Assembly (NCBI RefSeq): GCF_001548055.1
Contig: NZ_AP014724.1
Location: 248,001 to 312,000 of the forward strand
Reading direction: 5' to 3'
DNA: 64,000 nt
DNA from: Sulfurospirillum cavolei
GTDB lineage: Bacteria; Campylobacterota; Campylobacteria; Campylobacterales; Sulfurospirillaceae
Position 1 is the first letter of the stretch, and each line of letters starts with the position of its first letter. Made by a program: the position numbers and the translations under genes. This document shows, piece by piece, positions 19,224 through 26,537 of the stretch. The notes below the pieces were generated by a model. The model did no database searches, was not told the DNA's origin, and saw only the letters and a list, made by a program, of their open reading frames with translations.

Positions 19224-19239
19224 CCCTTCCTCTCTGCCA
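19224..19239 (+). repeat. attR: right attachment repeat
   Basis: Exact second copy of the 16-nt tRNA-Ser 3' end (CCCTTCCTCTCTGCCA). It marks the right boundary of the integrative mobilizable element and the start of an older insertion in the same site. Confidence 0.9.
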
Positions 19240-19360
19240 TTTCTTCCTACAAGAGAGTTCAAATCCCATCAAATAAAATATTGAAACACCTATAAATAGG
19301 CGATTTAAAGCTTTTATTCCTCTGAATTAAATTGATGTTATTTAATTAAAAATAAGATTT

Positions 19361-19381
19361 TTTACAGTAGTTTTTACAGTA
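19361..19381 (+). repeat. Left terminal repeat of the second element
   Basis: TTACAGTAGTTTTTACAGTA at 19362-19381 is repeated exactly at 21051-21070 near the other end. A partial inverted copy (CTACTGTAAAA) lies at about 19413-19423, directly before the integrase remnant. Likely arm-type integrase sites. Confidence 0.55.
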
Positions 19382-19435
19382 TAATAAACACTGTCTATAG
19401 TATCTCAAAAAACTACTGTAAAAAAGGTGTTAACA

Positions 19436-19540
19436 ATGCCTAAAAAAGTTCTACCACTCACAGATATTGAATTAAGGAAAGCTAAGCCACAAAGTAAATC
19501 TTATCGCCTCACAGACGGTGGCGGTCTTTATTACATTTAA
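19436..19540 (+). pseudogene. P4-type integrase, 34-codon N-terminal remnant
   Basis: The frame from ATG 19436 reads MPKKVLPLTDIELRKAKP, then RLTDGGGLYY, and stops. This is the standard N-terminus (DUF4102-like arm-binding domain) of P4-family tyrosine integrases, which are normally about 400 residues. All of the catalytic domain is missing; what follows directly is the first lipoprotein gene. Confidence 0.85.
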
Positions 19541-19551
19541 AGGAGAGCATA

Positions 19552-19827
19552 GTGAAAACTATCCTATTGGGGTTACTAAGTCTAAGTGCGTTGATACTTC
19601 TAACGGGTTGTGGCGAGGAAGCGAAAACCAAAGAGTATTACTCTCAACACATAGACGAAGCGGAAAAAAGAGTTGCGGAATGCGAGAAGTTGGAGAAATA
19701 CAATGAAATCCAACAACTTGATTGCAGAAATGCAAAACGCGCAATCGAATTTAATCCTAACGCAAAAAATCCGTTTGACACCCACAACGACCCTAAGTCG
19801 TTTGCAAAATTACCGGGAGCGAAATAG
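19552..19827 (+). CDS. EexN-family entry-exclusion lipoprotein, copy 1
   Basis: At 91 residues it starts with GTG behind a perfect AGGAG. A signal peptide ends in the lipobox LTGC (Cys20), and the mature protein begins GEEAKTKEYYSQHIDEAEKRVAEC, a pattern typical of EexN lipoproteins that block redundant conjugative transfer into a cell already holding the element. Its first 90 nt are nearly identical to copy 2, a sign of recent tandem duplication. It shares its last base with the start codon of copy 2. Confidence 0.8.
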   Translation: MKTILLGLLSLSALILLTGCGEEAKTKEYYSQHIDEAEKRVAECEKLEKYNEIQQLDCRNAKRAIEFNPNAKNPFDTHNDPKSFAKLPGAK

Positions 19828-20117
19828 TGAAAACTATCCTATTGGGGTTACTAAGTCTAAGTGCGTTAATACTTCTAACGGGTTGTGGCGAAGACGCGAA
19901 AACCAAAGAGTATTACGATGCACATTTAGAAGAAGCAAAAATCAGGGTACAAGAGTGCAAAAAATTGGAGAAATCCAATGAAATGCAAGAACGTGAATGT
20001 CAAAATGCACAACAAGCTATTTTTGATAATAAACAAAATAGAAAAAACATTTACGACACAAACGAAAATATGCAAGATTTCGTTAGAAAGCCAACAGAAA
20101 ACCCTTACAAACAATAA
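19827..20117 (+). CDS. EexN-family entry-exclusion lipoprotein, copy 2
   Basis: At 96 residues it has the same signal peptide and lipobox (Cys20) as copy 1 and the same AKTKEYY...EA...V.EC core, but the C-terminal half has diverged. It also starts with GTG. In intact conjugation regions an EexN gene typically lies beside the TrbL/VirB6 gene, as it does here. Two copies may differ in exclusion specificity; that is inference. Confidence 0.8.
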   Translation: MKTILLGLLSLSALILLTGCGEDAKTKEYYDAHLEEAKIRVQECKKLEKSNEMQERECQNAQQAIFDNKQNRKNIYDTNENMQDFVRKPTENPYKQ

Positions 20118-20352
20118 AAACAATAATTTAACCCTAGAAAGAGTAAAATTTTTAGTAAAATATTTACTCTTTCTTTTTCTTTTTTCTTCCCCTCTTTTTG
20201 CGATTGAAAGTAGCACAAGTGTACTAAAAATAATAGATAGCGGATTACAATCGTGGATACCGACCGTTAAGTCTGCATCTTTATGGGTTTTTACCGCACT
20301 GACTCTTATTAATTGGGTGTGGTCTTTCGGTCTTATGGCTCTAAGCGGGTTA
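20118..20352 (+). pseudogene. TrbL/VirB6-type conjugation protein, truncated N-terminal part
   Basis: The frame has a signal-peptide-like stretch (FLFLFSSPLFAIESS) and then SGLQSWIPTVKSASLWVFTALTLI and NWVWSFGLMALSG. These match the start of TrbL/VirB6 polytopic proteins of type IV secretion systems. Similarity ends at about 20350, where the frame continues into the antisense of the next gene. There is no ordinary start codon for the fragment. The rest of the conjugation operon is gone. Confidence 0.75.
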
Positions 20353-20598
20353 GGCATAGTGTTCAATGCCTATCAATTCATACTCTTCTTGAGTGAGTTC
20401 TCGACCAAGTATGCTTTTTTTCAATGTTTCATCATAGCTTATCAAATATGCTTTTTTATTGGGGTAAACAATATAATTACCACCATTGGGTAATTCATCT
20501 GCATGTAAAATAACGTCTTTACCCTCTTTGTGTAGCTTCAAAGAAAGCCCCTCAAACGCTTTACCGCTTAATACTTCATCTAAAAGTTCTTCATTCAT
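20350..20598 (-). CDS. Small hypothetical protein on the element remnant
   Basis: 82 residues from ATG 20598 with a strong AAGGAG. The longer frame, which extends upstream, is rejected for lack of a ribosome site. The sequence (MNEELLDEVLSGKAFEG...) is not recognised; NYIVYPNKKAYLISYDETLKK suggests a small beta-rich fold. Its stop codon lies at the break point of the truncated TrbL gene. Confidence 0.6.
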   Translation of the reverse strand: MNEELLDEVLSGKAFEGLSLKLHKEGKDVILHADELPNGGNYIVYPNKKAYLISYDETLKKSILGRELTQEEYELIGIEHYA

Positions 20599-20799
20599 TT
20601 TTTGCTCCTTACATGTAAAGGTAAACAACACCCCAAGAGGTTTTAGACTTTTCATTGTGCTATAATAATGACACCTAAAATTTTATCGAGCAAAATGCTT
20701 TCTTGTGGTCATCACAAGTTATATTATAGCGTTAGAAACTTTCAAAACAGACAATCGCTTTTTGTAAAATTATTGACATGTAAGCAAAAGGAGTTCACA

Positions 20800-21039
20800 A
20801 TGGCAAAAGTAATTTTTCCCGAAGTACACAGCTTTGAGGAGAGCGTAGCAATCCTCAATAAGTATAAAAACCAACTCACAAAAGAGCAATATGACAGCAT
20901 TAAATCAAACATTGGTACTCATTCGATTGAAGATATTTACTTAAACGAGAGAGATATTAAAATGTTGGTTGATATGTGTGTTCATCATCTAAGCTCTGAA
21001 GAGGCTATTCAAAGAGCGAGAGAGAGGGGCGAATTTTGA
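20800..21039 (+). CDS. Small hypothetical protein on the element remnant
   Basis: 79 residues from ATG 20800 with AAGGAG nine bases upstream; the longer frame upstream looks spurious. It is acidic and helical, ending EEAIQRARERGEF. Its size and divergent arrangement with the 82-residue gene would be compatible with a regulator or antitoxin, but nothing in the sequence proves that. Confidence 0.6.
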   Translation: MAKVIFPEVHSFEESVAILNKYKNQLTKEQYDSIKSNIGTHSIEDIYLNERDIKMLVDMCVHHLSSEEAIQRARERGEF

Positions 21040-21050
21040 ACATTTATTTA

Positions 21051-21070
21051 TTACAGTAGTTTTTACAGTA
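21051..21070 (+). repeat. Right terminal repeat of the second element
   Basis: Exact copy of 19362-19381, placed 46 bp before the degraded att site. Confidence 0.55.
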
Positions 21071-21115
21071 TGTTTTTTAAATATTTTATTTTTATCCCAT
21101 AAAATAGAGATTTTC

Positions 21116-21132
21116 AAATCCCTTCCTCGCCA
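21116..21132 (+). repeat. Degraded attachment site (tRNA-Ser 3'-end copy)
   Basis: AAATCCCTTCCTCGCCA resembles the tRNA end with a 3-nt deletion (CCCTTCCTC-GCCA). It is followed by CATTTCTT-like DNA as after attR at 19239. It marks the original right edge of the second insertion. Confidence 0.65.
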
Positions 21133-21304
21133 TTTCTTTCAAAAATTCTTTTTCAATTCATCGTTTGATTGTTAGATTTCCCCTTTTTGCGTACTATTTT
21201 AATGCTGACATGTAAAGATTTTTCGTAGAAATTTTTTCACGCACATTCGTTACAAAAAGCGATATACTTAAGACTTTCAAACCATACGATACACAAGAAG
21301 TCTT

Positions 21305-22312
21305 ATGAATTATATCGGCTCGAAATACAAATTATCCTCTTTTTTGAAAAAGACCATTACAGATGTCCTCGGTTGCGACTTATCCCAAAAAGTGTTTTGC
21401 GATCTTTTTGCGGGTACGGGAATCGTGGGAAGAAGCTTCAAAAATGACGTCAAGCAGATCATTAGTAACGATCGCGAAGCGTACAGTTTTGTGCTAAACA
21501 AGCATTACATCGAAAATTGCGAAACGATTGCCGAGCAAGACGCGTTGATCGAAGAGCTTAATGCCCTTGAACCTATCGATACCGGGTTTATTTACACCCA
21601 TTATTGCATAGGAAGCGAAAGCGGTAGACGCTACTTCAGCGATGAAAACGGTCAGAAAATCGATGCGATACGCACGCAAATCGAAGCATGGAAAACCGCG
21701 GGCACGATCAACGACGCGGCATACTACTTTTTAATCGCCTCTCTCATCGAAAGTGCCGATAAAATAGCCAATACCGCGTCCATTTACGGCTCTTTTTTAA
21801 AAGAACTCAAAAAACCCGCCGCACGGAAGTTGGTTCTTGCTCCCGCCGATTGCGAGCTTGGCATCAGCTCTCACGTCGTTTATCAAAAAGACGCTAACGT
21901 GCTTATCAAAGAGATCAAAGGCGATATTTTATACCTTGATCCGCCTTACAATCACCGAGACTACGGAGCGAATTACCACCTGCTCAATACGATTGCCCTA
22001 TACGATACGTTTACGCCCGAAGGCATTAGCGGGTTACGCGCCTACCAGAAAAGTAGCTATTGTAAGAAAAAAGAGGTTTTTCGTGCATTTGAAGAGTTGA
22101 TTAAACAGGCTCGATTTTCTTCGATTTTTTTGAGCTATAACGACGAAGGGCTTATGAACGCCATCGACATCCGCAAAATCATGTCAAAATACGGCCGTTA
22201 TCACTTAGAAAAAAAAGCGTATCGTCGTTTTAAAGCCGACAAAACGGAAAATAGAAATCACAAAGCCGACACGACGTACGAGTATTTACATATTTTGGAG
22301 AAAGCGTATTAA
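21305..22312 (+). CDS. D12-class N6-adenine DNA methyltransferase, apparently orphan
   Basis: At 335 residues it has MNYIGSKYKLS at the start, the SAM-binding motif DLFAGTGIVGRSF (about residue 33) and the catalytic motif LYLDPPYNHRDYGANYH (about residue 215). The order (SAM motif before DPPY) is that of Dam-like alpha-class enzymes. No restriction endonuclease or specificity subunit is next to it, so it is probably a solitary methylase with a role in regulation or protection. It lies just outside the degraded att site, with normal chromosomal base composition. Confidence 0.88.
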   Translation: MNYIGSKYKLSSFLKKTITDVLGCDLSQKVFCDLFAGTGIVGRSFKNDVKQIISNDREAYSFVLNKHYIENCETIAEQDALIEELNALEPIDTGFIYTHYCIGSESGRRYFSDENGQKIDAIRTQIEAWKTAGTINDAAYYFLIASLIESADKIANTASIYGSFLKELKKPAARKLVLAPADCELGISSHVVYQKDANVLIKEIKGDILYLDPPYNHRDYGANYHLLNTIALYDTFTPEGISGLRAYQKSSYCKKKEVFRAFEELIKQARFSSIFLSYNDEGLMNAIDIRKIMSKYGRYHLEKKAYRRFKADKTENRNHKADTTYEYLHILEKAY

Positions 22313-23562
22313 AGAGGTGAGGGTGTTTCATTTTTAAGCCAAATCGTAAAAATATTCTTTCCCTTGTCGTGTTTGTACTCTAACTTCATACCGTGTAGGC
22401 GAATGACATGCCATGTGATAAAAAGCCCAAAGCCAAGGCCGCGCGAGCTTTTTTGCTTTTTCCCTTCTAAAAAATAGGGTTTTGCGTAGTCTTCGAGTGC
22501 ACATTCCAAAGCAGGTGCTTCGTTGCTGACGGAGATGCATTTTGTATCGTTGTAAAGCGTGACATGGGCATCTTTGGAGTAGGTAACGCCGTTGTCGAGC
22601 AGGTTTTTCAGTGCAACGCCGAAAAGTTCAAAATCGACGTTTAGATCGATCGGCAAAAGCTCACATGTGATATGTTCTTTCTTATCGGCTAAAAGATCCA
22701 AGGCAAAATCGACGATATCTTCGACGTGATAGGCTTTGATGTCGAGTTTTAGCTCATCGGCGCTGAGTTTTTCGATACGCGAAAACTCTTCCAAAAGAGC
22801 TTCTTGGCGTTTAAAAACGTTTTGCAAAATTGAAGCGTAGGTCGTATCTTCGAGCATTTCCGCCGCCAATTTTCCTTTTGTAATCGGCGTTTTGAGTTCG
22901 TGCATAATGTTGCGTAAAAAGAGTTGTCTTGAATCGCGTAAGGACTTGATTTTGGTAACGGCCGCGTCAAATTCGTTCGCCAAAGCGGCGATTTCGTCGC
23001 GTTTTTTACTTTTACATGTGATGTCGTAATGCCCGTTTGCGAAGCGTTTGATCTGTTCGCGCAAATTTTTGAGCGGCAGAAGGCTTCGGATGATGCCGAT
23101 GTAGAGTATCACGACAAACGCCAGTGCTAAAAGCGGAAAAACGATACGCGGCAAAATCTCTTTTTTAAAAGGTGCTTCTAAAACGATAGGCGGCATATCG
23201 CGGTTGAGCAAGATCGTATAAATATGCATACCGTAAGGCACGCAATCGACTCCGTAGCGAAAACGCTCTTCCATCCGTTTCATCGGAAAAGGTTTGGGCG
23301 GACGAGGGCGGTCGAGAATTTTGTCTTTGAGCATTTCGTCGGTGACGAGTGAAAAGCCCATCTCTTCCAATTTACCAAAATCGAGGTTTTGCGTTTGTCG
23401 ATCAAAAGCGGCACGCAAGGCGACATGAGAGTAATCGACGACGGTTTGCACGTCGCGTAGGGTTTCGTAACGTGCGACAACGAAAAAAATAGCACTCATG
23501 CCCGCAAGTGCGAGCGCGAAAATCAGCGTTATGCGAACCAGAAGCGAGTGGTACCACTTCAT
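22309..23562 (-). CDS. ArsS-like sensor histidine kinase
   Basis: At 417 residues it has two membrane helices (about 10-30 and 135-155) flanking a periplasmic domain, then a HAMP-like linker. The dimerisation box is NIMHELKTPITKGKLAAEML, with the phosphorylated His, and the ATPase domain ends in GLGFGLFITWHVIRLHG. The box and spacing match the ArsS family of Campylobacterota, known in Helicobacter pylori for acid response. It overlaps the response regulator gene by 4 bp. The signal here is unknown. Confidence 0.88.
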   Translation of the reverse strand: MKWYHSLLVRITLIFALALAGMSAIFFVVARYETLRDVQTVVDYSHVALRAAFDRQTQNLDFGKLEEMGFSLVTDEMLKDKILDRPRPPKPFPMKRMEERFRYGVDCVPYGMHIYTILLNRDMPPIVLEAPFKKEILPRIVFPLLALAFVVILYIGIIRSLLPLKNLREQIKRFANGHYDITCKSKKRDEIAALANEFDAAVTKIKSLRDSRQLFLRNIMHELKTPITKGKLAAEMLEDTTYASILQNVFKRQEALLEEFSRIEKLSADELKLDIKAYHVEDIVDFALDLLADKKEHITCELLPIDLNVDFELFGVALKNLLDNGVTYSKDAHVTLYNDTKCISVSNEAPALECALEDYAKPYFLEGKKQKSSRGLGFGLFITWHVIRLHGMKLEYKHDKGKNIFTIWLKNETPSPL

Positions 23563-24239
23563 GCTTGGAGCCTATAGCCGATTCCTCGGACGGAGTGGAT
23601 GAGTTTGGGCTCTTTAGAGCTCTCACAAAGTTTGGTGCGAATACGGCTAATCAGTACGTCGAGGCTTCGGCTTTCGTTCTCTTCGTTGAGGCTTGGAGTA
23701 CTGCCCAAGAGTTCGGCTCTTGAAACCACACAGTTGTTTTTTTTGATTAGGTACGCAAGCACGTCGTACTCGGCGGGTGTGAGCGTTAAGGGTGCGTTGC
23801 GAAAGAAAATCGTGTGGCTCTCTTCTTTGAGATTTAGCTCGGACGTTTCGGACTCGTTGGTACTTTGAAGACTTTTTTTGTACCGTCTTAAAACGCTCAT
23901 GATGCGCGCGTAAAGCTCTTTAGGCTCGTAGGGTTTAGGCAAATAGTCGTCGGCTCCGAGTTCCAAGCCGATAATTTTATCTTCCAAATCGCTGCGCGCG
24001 GAAGAGATGATAATAGGAATATTGCTTTTGGCACGGACTTCTTTGCAAATCTCAAGTCCGTCGAGTCCGGGAAGCGAGAGGTCTAAAATCAGTAAATCGT
24101 ATTTGCCGATGCTTAAAGCACTAATCCCTAAATACGGATCGTCGTAATTGGTAACGTTGATATTGTAACGTTTTAAAAACGTACACAAAATATCGGCCAG
24201 CTCGACATCGTCTTCGATCATCAGTAAATTGGGTTGCAT
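23559..24239 (-). CDS. OmpR-family response regulator (ArsR-like partner)
   Basis: This 226-residue protein has a receiver domain (MIEDDVELAD, LLILDLSLPGLDG with the phosphorylated Asp, and LPKPYEPKEL) and a winged-helix DNA-binding domain (LTPAEYDVLAYLIKK; SRSLDVLISRIRTKL; VRGIGYRL). It is encoded just before its kinase on the same transcript. Confidence 0.92.
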   Translation of the reverse strand: MQPNLLMIEDDVELADILCTFLKRYNINVTNYDDPYLGISALSIGKYDLLILDLSLPGLDGLEICKEVRAKSNIPIIISSARSDLEDKIIGLELGADDYLPKPYEPKELYARIMSVLRRYKKSLQSTNESETSELNLKEESHTIFFRNAPLTLTPAEYDVLAYLIKKNNCVVSRAELLGSTPSLNEENESRSLDVLISRIRTKLCESSKEPKLIHSVRGIGYRLQA

Positions 24240-24277
24240 CGTCGTATCCTCGAAGAATTGTTTGATTCATCATACCT

Positions 24278-25417
24278 TTAGAGTTTGAACGATTTGTTAA
24301 TGCAAAAACCGCCGATGACCTTATCGGCATCTTGAGTATCGACGATAAAGGTATAAACCTCAAACGTCACGACGAGACCTTCTTGCGTCGAAAGTTCAAG
24401 CGTATGGTTAAAGCGGTTTTCAAAAAAACTCAAGCGATCGATATCGTCGATCGTATCGGCTGTTTTAGCGTCGAAAAGTTCGTGCGCGGTTTTGGACTGC
24501 CATGTTTTAAATCCGAGGAATTTTTGAAAAGTGCGGTTGAGGTAAAGATACGGACCTTGGCGATTTTTGATAAATGCCAAAACGGGGAGCTGTTCAAAAA
24601 AGGCGGCGTAACGTTCATTTTCAAGCGTTGTGTTTTGAAGTGCCGCTTTTTCATAGGTGATCTCTTTGAGCGTACCCACCATACGAATTGCTTGGTTGCG
24701 TTTGTCGCGAATCGCTTTGGCTTTAACGCGAACCCATTGCAGCGGATCGCTTTGACGAATGCGGTGTTCGATGCTAAAAATATCGCTTTTGCCGTCAAGA
24801 TGCGCTTTAAGACGCTCATTGACGACGGCCATATCTTTGGTGTGCACCAAATTGAGCCATGACGAAAGCGTCGAGGGCGTTTCATTGGGCGCATAACCCA
24901 TGATGTGCTTCCATTTGGGTGAAAAAAAGACGCTCTCCGTTTGAATATCCCAATCCCAAAAAGCCTCGTCGTTCCCCTCTAATGCAAGTTCCAAACGCTC
25001 TTTTTGGTGCAAAAGGTTTTCTTTGTTTTTTTGAAACGAAGAGATATCGACGATAATACCGCTGTAACCGATAGGCGTATTTTCTGAACCGAACAGGGTT
25101 GAAAACGAGATCTGAACGCTTTTGCGTACGTCGTTGTCGAACGTCAGCTCTGTGGTGACGCTTCCTTTTTTTGGAAAGGTTTCGATATGGGCTAACGCCT
25201 CTTTCGCATGCGCACCGAAAGCTTGCGCAAATGCTTTGTTGCAAACGCTCTGAGATTCTTTTTTGTAAAAGGAAGGAAGTGCTAACGTATAAAAAACAAG
25301 ATCGTTTTCATACGAAACGGAGGGCTTTTGAGTGCGTTTTACACGTTGAGACGATGTCATGAAAAAAAAGACTATACTTAAAAGAACGGCTAAGGCAAGA
25401 AAAGTCGGTAAGCTCAT
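24278..25417 (-). CDS. Membrane-anchored PAS-domain protein
   Basis: At 379 residues it has one N-terminal membrane helix and then three PAS-like domains. The middle one is a PAS_3-type fold (WDWDIQTESVFFSPKWKHIMGY, then WLNLVHTKDMAVVNERL). The third starts at AAFFEQLPVLAFIKNRQGPY. No kinase, GGDEF or chemotaxis output domain follows, so it can only sense or relay. ATG 25417 was chosen over an upstream TTG. It lies 38 bp upstream of the ArsRS-like pair on the same strand and may feed into it. Confidence 0.75.
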   Translation of the reverse strand: MSLPTFLALAVLLSIVFFFMTSSQRVKRTQKPSVSYENDLVFYTLALPSFYKKESQSVCNKAFAQAFGAHAKEALAHIETFPKKGSVTTELTFDNDVRKSVQISFSTLFGSENTPIGYSGIIVDISSFQKNKENLLHQKERLELALEGNDEAFWDWDIQTESVFFSPKWKHIMGYAPNETPSTLSSWLNLVHTKDMAVVNERLKAHLDGKSDIFSIEHRIRQSDPLQWVRVKAKAIRDKRNQAIRMVGTLKEITYEKAALQNTTLENERYAAFFEQLPVLAFIKNRQGPYLYLNRTFQKFLGFKTWQSKTAHELFDAKTADTIDDIDRLSFFENRFNHTLELSTQEGLVVTFEVYTFIVDTQDADKVIGGFCINKSFKL

Positions 25418-25459
25418 CGTTTCTCTTTTGTGATCGCTGGTATGCTTAAAAAGCAAAGT

Positions 25460-25494
25460 TTTTCATGCCGCTTGAAGTTTAAGCGGCATGAAAA
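25460..25494. terminator. Strong hairpin after the Dsb-type gene
   Basis: Perfect 14-bp arms TTTTCATGCCGCTT (25460-25473) and AAGCGGCATGAAAA (25481-25494) around a 7-nt loop. It starts 7 bp past the Dsb-type gene's stop. There are four Ts at the plus-strand left arm but no long U-tract beyond the stem. Confidence 0.6.
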
Positions 25495-25500
25495 TCGTGT

Positions 25501-26220
25501 TTATTTTAACAGTTCTTTTTCCCGTACGATAAACGGAACGCCTTTAATACCCGCTCCGAAATATTTTGCTTTGAGTTCATCGATATGAGCGACTTCTTTA
25601 TCGCTAATTTTTTGGTCGTATTTGACCGATTCGTCGTAATATTTTTTCAAGATTTTAATCTTTTCGGCATCGCTTTTAACTTTGGACGTTTCGTTGTAAA
25701 TCAAGACGGATTTTTCCAACGAGCTTCTCTCATGCACCGGCGTGAAGATTAAACGAAGGTTATGCGTCGTTAAACGTTGTTCGATTTGAGCGAGTTCTTG
25801 ACGACAATAAGGGCACTCCGGATCGGTAAAAACGACGAGGGTGTCTTTTTTCGGATCGTTACCGAGTGCAACGATATTTTTCTTATCCTCTTTTTGGTAC
25901 AAAGGAGAGAGTTTCTTTTGAAGCTCTGCCATTTCCATCATCTCTTTAATGCTTCCGCCTTGTTTGATGCTAATGACATCGGGGAAAATAAGATCTTCTT
26001 TGGTGAAAATGCTCAATTTTTGAGAACGTTTTCCGTCGCTTAGGTTCAGCGTCACAAAATCCATTCCGTCGATGCCGTCGACTTTTTGGCGGGAAACCAC
26101 TTCGATGGTAATGTTGGGGACTTGAATCGTTGATTTGAAATGTTCAACGATTTCGGCATCGGTTGCGGCAAAAAGGGATGAGGTAAAGAGCGCAACGAGC
26201 CATAAAAGATGTTTTTTCAT
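25501..26220 (-). CDS. Periplasmic DsbC/DsbA-like thiol:disulfide interchange protein
   Basis: At 239 residues it has a signal peptide (KKHLLWLVALFTSSLFA) and a thioredoxin-fold domain with FTDPECPYCRQEL, a CPYC active site near residue 138. It ends GVPFIVREKEL with the cis-proline. The N-terminal 110 residues look like the dimerisation region of DsbC/DsbG proteins. It should oxidise or isomerise disulfides in the periplasm. It seems to be a single-gene unit. Confidence 0.88.
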   Translation of the reverse strand: MKKHLLWLVALFTSSLFAATDAEIVEHFKSTIQVPNITIEVVSRQKVDGIDGMDFVTLNLSDGKRSQKLSIFTKEDLIFPDVISIKQGGSIKEMMEMAELQKKLSPLYQKEDKKNIVALGNDPKKDTLVVFTDPECPYCRQELAQIEQRLTTHNLRLIFTPVHERSSLEKSVLIYNETSKVKSDAEKIKILKKYYDESVKYDQKISDKEVAHIDELKAKYFGAGIKGVPFIVREKELLK

Positions 26221-26314
26221 TCATTTTCCTTATGATTTGCAGTTTGTAAACTGCATGAAATGTTAGGTATTGTACAATAATTTTTATCATATTTTGTTAA
26301 CAAAAGGTCAACGA

Positions 26315-26521
26315 ATGGCTGAGAACGCCGATAAAACGCAACTAATTCGTGACATTGAGACGCTGATCGAGTCCGATCCGAATGCGCCGATTGCGTCTTT
26401 TGCGATGCTTGAATTTTTGGAGATCGACGATTTGGCGTCGATCAAAGAAAACCTTCTCCGCTCCAAGTCCAACCGTTCGCACGAAAATGAACAATGGTTT
26501 AACGAGCTATGCAAAAAGTAA
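26315..26521 (+). CDS. Small conserved hypothetical protein
   Basis: 68 residues from ATG 26315, preceded by AAAAGG. The protein (MAENADKTQLIRDIETLIES...) is acidic and helical with no recognised domain. It ends 16 bp before the HD-hydrolase gene and is probably co-transcribed with it. An upstream in-frame ATG at 26270 lacks a ribosome site. Confidence 0.65.
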   Translation: MAENADKTQLIRDIETLIESDPNAPIASFAMLEFLEIDDLASIKENLLRSKSNRSHENEQWFNELCKK

Positions 26522-26537
26522 GTTTCGAGGTACAACG

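Larger units (their letters stand above)
13768..19239. mobile_element. Integrative mobilizable element in tRNA-Ser(GGA)
   Basis: A 5.5-kb insertion bounded by exact 16-bp copies of the tRNA 3' end. It encodes a tyrosine integrase next to attL, a MobV-like relaxase, a short ORF beside it, two small membrane proteins and a large structured non-coding block. It is visibly far more AT-rich than the flanking chromosome. A 23-nt repeat with one mismatch lies just inside each end. It has no conjugation pore genes, so it would need a helper to transfer. Confidence 0.88.
19240..21132. mobile_element. Remnant of a second tRNA-Ser-integrated conjugative element
   Basis: About 1.9 kb between attR of the first element and an imperfect tRNA 3'-end copy at 21116-21132. 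It holds the first codons of a P4-type integrase, two tandem EexN-like lipoproteins, a truncated TrbL/VirB6 gene and two small ORFs. A repeat (TTACAGTAGTTTTTACAGTA) lies inside each end at 19362-19381 and 21051-21070. Order and content fit a conjugative island reduced by internal deletion. Confidence 0.72.

Noticed and set aside
26382-26537. Longer N-terminus of the HD hydrolase (52 extra codons)
   Set aside because: It overlaps the 68-residue gene in another frame, and GAGG directly precedes ATG 26538.
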